Of a stretch of 10,425 nucleotides of DNA, positions 8,323 to 10,425 are shown in pieces (the first letter of the stretch is position 1; each line of letters begins with the position of its first letter). Made by a program: the position numbers and the translations under genes. The DNA is taken from assembly GCA_030595485.1 (NCBI GenBank), contig JAUVDE010000077.1, positions 1-10,425 of the forward strand, written 5' to 3'. The notes under the pieces were generated by a model. That model was not told the origin of the DNA. It made no database searches and saw only the letters and a program-made list of their open reading frames with translations. The stretch comes from Draconibacterium sp. (GTDB lineage Bacteria > Bacteroidota > Bacteroidia > Bacteroidales > Prolixibacteraceae).

Positions 8323-8613
8323 ATGGATGGAAAAACAAATGCAATTGTATCACACTTGTTCTTAATTGGGTGGGTTATTGCACTGGTGATTAACTCGAAT
8401 GAAAAGGATGAATTTGCAAGCTTTTATATTCGTCAGAATTTAGGACTAATGCTTGCAGGAATGATTTTAGTATTAATTCCGGTCATCGGTTGGATAATTT
8501 CAATAGCTATTTTCGTTTTCTGGATTATGAGCCTAATTGGTGCAGTTCAGGGAGAAAAAAAAGAAACTCCAATTCTTGGTAAATATTTTCAAGATTGGTT
8601 CAAAGCTTTGTAA
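8323..8613 (+). CDS. Small Tic20/DUF4870-like membrane protein
   Basis: This 96-residue integral membrane protein has hydrophobic segments at about 7-23 and a long stretch at about 40-74 that can cross the membrane twice, linked at a Pro-x-x-Gly turn. The motif FYIRQNLGL between the first and second segments is typical of the DUF4870 and Tic20-like small proteins often annotated in Bacteroidota as import component proteins. No function is established for the bacterial members, and the name comes from remote likeness to a plastid protein. It is separated from the glycan genes by 99 bases, so it is probably a stand-alone gene. The intergenic region is AT-rich and shows no convincing promoter. 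A terminator follows directly. Confidence 0.85.
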   Translation: MDGKTNAIVSHLFLIGWVIALVINSNEKDEFASFYIRQNLGLMLAGMILVLIPVIGWIISIAIFVFWIMSLIGAVQGEKKETPILGKYFQDWFKAL

Positions 8614-8630
8614 GAGAAAAATCTCAACAT

Positions 8631-8665
8631 AAAAAAAGACAGGTTAATGGCCTGTCCTTTTTTTT
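8631..8665. terminator. Bidirectional rho-independent terminator
   Basis: The stem is GACAGG (8638-8643) with CCTGTC (8651-8656) around a 7-base loop. It is flanked by a seven-A run on the left and a T-rich run on the right, so it can terminate transcription in both directions. It lies between the convergent genes ending at 8613 and 8681. Confidence 0.88.
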
Positions 8666-8680
8666 ATTTGTATCCTTTTT

Positions 8681-9160
8681 CTAGGGATGTTTACTTCCTT
8701 CTTTTCTATTTTGGTCGCGGTACTTTTTAAACAAGTACATTCTAAACTCGCCTTCAACTTTATACAGCTTTAGTACTTTTTGCGGAGAAAGAATTTTTAA
8801 AAACTCTTCGTTGTATTTGGTATTTAACGCTCCTTCTTTTTCTTGAGTGCTAGCAAACTCACGCGTAAGCTTAATTATTTCATTATCTGAAAGCGTCTCT
8901 TCAGCATCACGAACTTTATGTTCCATCTCCCTGCGTCTCATTTGCATTTCCGACTTTTCTTTCTCCATTTGATTATAAACCGGCCAGAATTTTTGAGCTT
9001 CTTCCGGTGTTAAATCAAGGTTGGTGGTTAAAAATGCAACCTTCTCAGCTTTATACTTTTCCCATCTTTCTTTGTCATGCCCTTGGCCACGTTGGGCAAA
9101 AACTGTTGATTGAGCAAATAGTAAAACAGCGATTGTAAGCAAAAATATTATTCGTTTCAT
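8681..9160 (-). CDS. Spy/CpxP-like periplasmic protein
   Basis: This 159-residue protein has a signal peptide (MKRIIFLL..., cut after VFA at about residue 22) and a charged, mostly helical mature part. It has two LTxxQ-like motifs, LTPEEAQKFW at 50-59 and LSPQKVLKLY at 124-133, as in Spy and CpxP, which are small periplasmic helical chaperones or stress sensors. Bacteroidota relatives are often named sensor of ECF-type sigma factor or periplasmic heavy metal sensor. I chose ATG 9160, seven bases after the stop of the upstream gene, because it begins at the signal peptide; a longer start at 9187 would overlap that gene. It is the second gene of a two-gene operon with the membrane protein upstream. 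Its role is likely envelope stress sensing, inferred from family and context. Confidence 0.85.
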   Translation of the reverse strand: MKRIIFLLTIAVLLFAQSTVFAQRGQGHDKERWEKYKAEKVAFLTTNLDLTPEEAQKFWPVYNQMEKEKSEMQMRRREMEHKVRDAEETLSDNEIIKLTREFASTQEKEGALNTKYNEEFLKILSPQKVLKLYKVEGEFRMYLFKKYRDQNRKEGSKHP

Positions 9161-9167
9161 AATGTTC

Positions 9168-9617
9168 TTAATTTTCAGTGAGTTCAAAAATTTCGTAATC
9201 GGTAAAATTGGCGCTTACATACAATGTTAAATCATCGTTTGTTAACTCATCTGTTGTTGCGTTTTCTTCATCGAGCATGGCAAAAAATGAGCTTTCGTCT
9301 AAATATTCTAAAACATTTAGAACTTCATAATCGGTATATTCTGTGCTCTGTGCAACATGAGTGGTTTCTTTCGAAACAAAGGTTTTTAGCGGAACATAAA
9401 CCAGCATGAAAATTATGGCAAAACTTGCAGCTAAGCCAAATACTGGTTTCAGCAATTGAAAAATACCCGGTTTCTTTTCAGTAACAGGCAGTTTTTCCTG
9501 CTCAATTTTTGTGTGCATACGTGCCGAAAAATCATCGAAATAGTTTCTGGGAGTTCCATAAGGATTCTCCTTTTTTAGTTTCGATAACTCGGGTGCTATA
9601 TTTTTTAATTCATCCAT
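9168..9617 (-). CDS. Single-pass membrane protein of an ECF-sigma-type operon
   Basis: This 149-residue protein has a cytoplasmic N-terminal part, one membrane segment at about 56-77 (LKPVFGLAASFAIIFMLVYV) and an acidic C-terminal part outside the membrane. The N-terminal pattern AP.L..LKKENPYGTPRNYFDDF is shared by Bacteroidota proteins usually encoded between an ECF sigma factor and a Spy-like protein. It may therefore act as a membrane-bound regulator resembling an anti-sigma factor, but it lacks the HxxxCxxC zinc motif of classical ones, and the function is inference. The Spy-like gene follows after seven bases. The sigma factor gene expected upstream is missing, and I see no clear promoter in the 46 bases between this gene and the next reading frame. 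Confidence 0.8.
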   Translation of the reverse strand: MDELKNIAPELSKLKKENPYGTPRNYFDDFSARMHTKIEQEKLPVTEKKPGIFQLLKPVFGLAASFAIIFMLVYVPLKTFVSKETTHVAQSTEYTDYEVLNVLEYLDESSFFAMLDEENATTDELTNDDLTLYVSANFTDYEIFELTEN

Positions 9618-9622
9618 TTTAT

Positions 9623-9663
9623 TTATTGACTATATTTTTCGAAAATGGTTTAATCTAAAGCTC
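9623..9663 (-). other. Junction between the stress operon and the AT-rich tiny-gene block
   Basis: This short gap is where an ECF sigma factor gene would be expected to end. One minus-strand frame reads TIFEKYSQ followed by a stop at 9623-9625, five bases before the next ATG, and is closed by an upstream stop at 9650-9652. It could be the last codons of a lost sigma gene, or chance. A perfect 10-base palindrome TTTTCGAAAA lies at 9636-9645. No insertion-sequence ends or target duplications are visible. Confidence 0.3.
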
Positions 9664-9819
9664 TTAATCTATACCTTTTAAATATTCTTCAGGTATAAGG
9701 CTAACTAAACGAATATTATCTTGTATATTTGTACCTTTTCTATGAATAATACTAGTAGATTGAACTATTATAGCGGAAAGAATCGTCATTATTATCAATA
9801 ATGCCACCTTTTTCATCAT
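9664..9819 (-). CDS. 51-residue exported or membrane-anchored peptide
   Basis: Unrecognised. The 51-residue product begins MMKKVALLIIMTILSAII, a basic start plus a hydrophobic core of about 14 residues that looks like a signal peptide or membrane anchor. A hydrophilic tail of about 30 residues follows and ends EEYLKGID. An AGGAG ribosome binding site lies nine bases before the ATG, stronger than any other in the window. The start overlaps the stop of the upstream gene (ATGA), which suggests translational coupling; a second ATG follows at 9816. Small secreted peptides of this layout include signalling peptides, toxins and phage membrane proteins, but no motif picks among them. It is the last gene of a set of five tiny genes. 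Reality of the gene is supported by the RBS, the overlap and the ordered composition. Confidence 0.6.
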   Translation of the reverse strand: MMKKVALLIIMTILSAIIVQSTSIIHRKGTNIQDNIRLVSLIPEEYLKGID

Positions 9820-9929
9820 TTAACAGCGCTCCTATCATATATAACTAATAGTTTTTTACAATGTGGGCAATACATTTTATCGTTATTATAGATAAATTTA
9901 TGCTCTGTACAAGTTTTGAAGCCTTCCAT
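9816..9929 (-). CDS. 37-residue zinc-ribbon-like protein
   Basis: Unrecognised tiny gene. The 37-residue product has Cys7 and His10 (CTEH) and then Cys21-Pro-His-Cys24 (CPHC), spaced like a single zinc knuckle or half zinc ribbon, followed by a short hydrophobic strand KKLLVIYD. Tiny zinc-ribbon proteins of this kind are frequent in phage and plasmid genomes and may bind nucleic acid or protein; none is assigned here. It begins one base after the stop of the upstream gene and overlaps the start of the next gene by four bases, so it is probably translated as part of one transcript. The antisense strand also has an open frame here (9861-10097), which I judge to be a shadow. Confidence 0.55.
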   Translation of the reverse strand: MEGFKTCTEHKFIYNNDKMYCPHCKKLLVIYDRSAVK

Positions 9930-9930
9930 T

Positions 9931-10029
9931 TTATTTTACTAGCCTCATACATTTCTGACAAATACTACAAGCACAAACTAATCTTGCACCTTCACATTCA
10001 CAAAACTTATCATCTATTGGTTCACACAT
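9931..10029 (-). CDS. 32-residue cysteine-rich protein
   Basis: Unrecognised tiny gene. Seven of 32 residues are Cys (2, 10, 12, 19, 21, 24, 27), giving CxC at 10-12 and the run C19-x-C21-x2-C24-x2-C27. This density suggests binding of one zinc ion or an iron-sulfur-like metal site, or a metallothionein-like fold. There is no signal peptide. It begins two bases after the stop of the upstream gene and ends one base before the next start. No clear Shine-Dalgarno sequence precedes it, so its translation may depend on coupling. The short length lowers confidence; the conserved-looking Cys spacing and exact packing raise it. Confidence 0.5.
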   Translation of the reverse strand: MCEPIDDKFCECEGARLVCACSICQKCMRLVK

Positions 10030-10031
10030 TT

Positions 10032-10238
10032 TTATTTACCAACACTTATACCTTTACTAAAAACAATATTATGTTGTTTAGCAAATTCTTCTTTTAAATC
10101 ATGTTCTATACTACTCCAACTATCAAACTCCCCTGTGAAATTATTTAATATTCTTCTAAATATACAACACTTTTGTAAATCATCTTTAATTATTTTATGA
10201 CACCATTTACATGAATTAATAGTTTTTTCAATATCCAT
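10032..10238 (-). CDS. 68-residue Cys-rich small protein
   Basis: Unrecognised. The 68-residue product has CKWCH at residues 10-14 and a Cys pair at 24-25, which could form a zinc site, followed by a helical, charged C-terminal half (SSIEHDLKEEFAKQH) and the end SVGK. I chose ATG 10238, with a GGGGG stretch seven bases upstream, over the in-frame TTG at 10241. The start lies inside the end of the upstream gene (11-base overlap), and the next gene starts two bases after its stop. It has no signal peptide and is probably cytoplasmic. It may act as a small DNA- or protein-binding factor, but nothing in the sequence shows this. Confidence 0.62.
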   Translation of the reverse strand: MDIEKTINSCKWCHKIIKDDLQKCCIFRRILNNFTGEFDSWSSIEHDLKEEFAKQHNIVFSKGISVGK

Positions 10239-10422
10239 CAATTTTCCCCCGCTTAGTAAGAGATAAATATATTACTGTCATTATAATTGTTAATACTAAA
10301 ATCCAAGTAGTATTACGTCTAAAAGTCTCTAATGCGCCTATAGTATTATATATAGTAATAAAAAATATATCAATTTTAGTTAATGATTTTATATAATTTG
10401 TTATTTTTTCTTTCAATTTCAT
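10228..10422 (-). CDS. 64-residue membrane protein, possibly longer
   Basis: Unrecognised. The visible 64 residues have a lysine-rich start (MKLKEK), a moderately hydrophobic segment at about 18-33 and a clear membrane segment at about 39-56 (TWILVLTIIMTVIYLSL), then a basic tail KRGKIDGY. The frame is still open at the window edge, only three bases beyond the ATG, so the true start may lie outside. It overlaps the next gene by 11 bases. Small two-segment membrane proteins with basic ends occur in phages (holins and similar) and in plasmids, but no motif supports a particular call. Confidence 0.6.
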   Translation of the reverse strand: MKLKEKITNYIKSLTKIDIFFITIYNTIGALETFRRNTTWILVLTIIMTVIYLSLTKRGKIDGY

Positions 10423-10425
10423 TTT

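Noticed and set aside
9161..9187. Longer start for the Spy-like protein
   Set aside because: It would overlap the upstream gene and add nine polar residues before the signal peptide.
9861..10097. Plus-strand open frame of 78 codons in the AT-rich block
   Set aside because: It is antisense to two and part of a third tightly spaced minus-strand gene, has low-complexity His/Phe/Thr-rich content and no ribosome binding site.
1..10425. tRNA, rRNA, CRISPR array, transposase or riboswitch
   Set aside because: I saw no repeat-spacer pattern, no cloverleaf-like segment, no transposase motifs and no known leader element in any gap.

Overview
The window looks like chromosomal DNA of a Bacteroidota bacterium of the kind that degrades sulfated polysaccharides, possibly marine. 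The reasons are: four formylglycine-type S1 sulfatases close together, a GH18 enzyme ending in a type IX secretion (T9SS) sorting domain, sparse Shine-Dalgarno sequences in the main part, one promoter matching the Bacteroidota TTG-N19-TAnnTTTG form, and a Spy/CpxP-like plus membrane-protein pair typical of Bacteroidota ECF sigma operons. No species can be named from the sequence.

Layout: positions 1-2545 (+) carry a sulfatase cut by the window edge and, 12 bases later, a lipoprotein arylsulfatase. Positions 2639-4081 (-) carry an iduronate-2-sulfatase-like enzyme that converges on them across a strong two-way hairpin. From a divergent intergenic region with a good promoter and an overlapping inverted repeat, the + strand continues with an N-acetylglucosamine-6-sulfatase-like (S1_11-type) lipoprotein (4187-5776), a secreted GH18 enzyme (5854-7209) and a DUF2961/GH172-like exported protein (7237-8223). 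This reads as part of a sulfated-glycan utilisation locus. Sulfatases remove sulfate groups, the GH18 protein cuts or binds a GlcNAc-containing chain at the cell surface, and the GH172-like protein may remove furanosyl units. No SusC/SusD pair, sulfatase maturase or hybrid two-component regulator lies in the window.

Positions 8323-8613 (+) encode a small Tic20/DUF4870-like membrane protein, followed by a two-way terminator. Positions 8681-9617 (-) hold a two-gene stress-type operon: a single-pass membrane protein, then a Spy/CpxP-like periplasmic protein. The ECF sigma factor gene that usually leads this operon is absent.

In its place, from about 9650 to the right edge, the DNA becomes much more AT-rich and holds five tiny, tightly packed or overlapping genes on the - strand (64, 68, 32, 37 and 51 codons). 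Two are membrane or exported peptides and three are Cys-rich, zinc-ribbon-like. At least two have purine-rich ribosome binding sites unlike the rest of the window. I read this as the edge of a mobile or phage-derived element, or an assembly join. It is the least explained part of the window.
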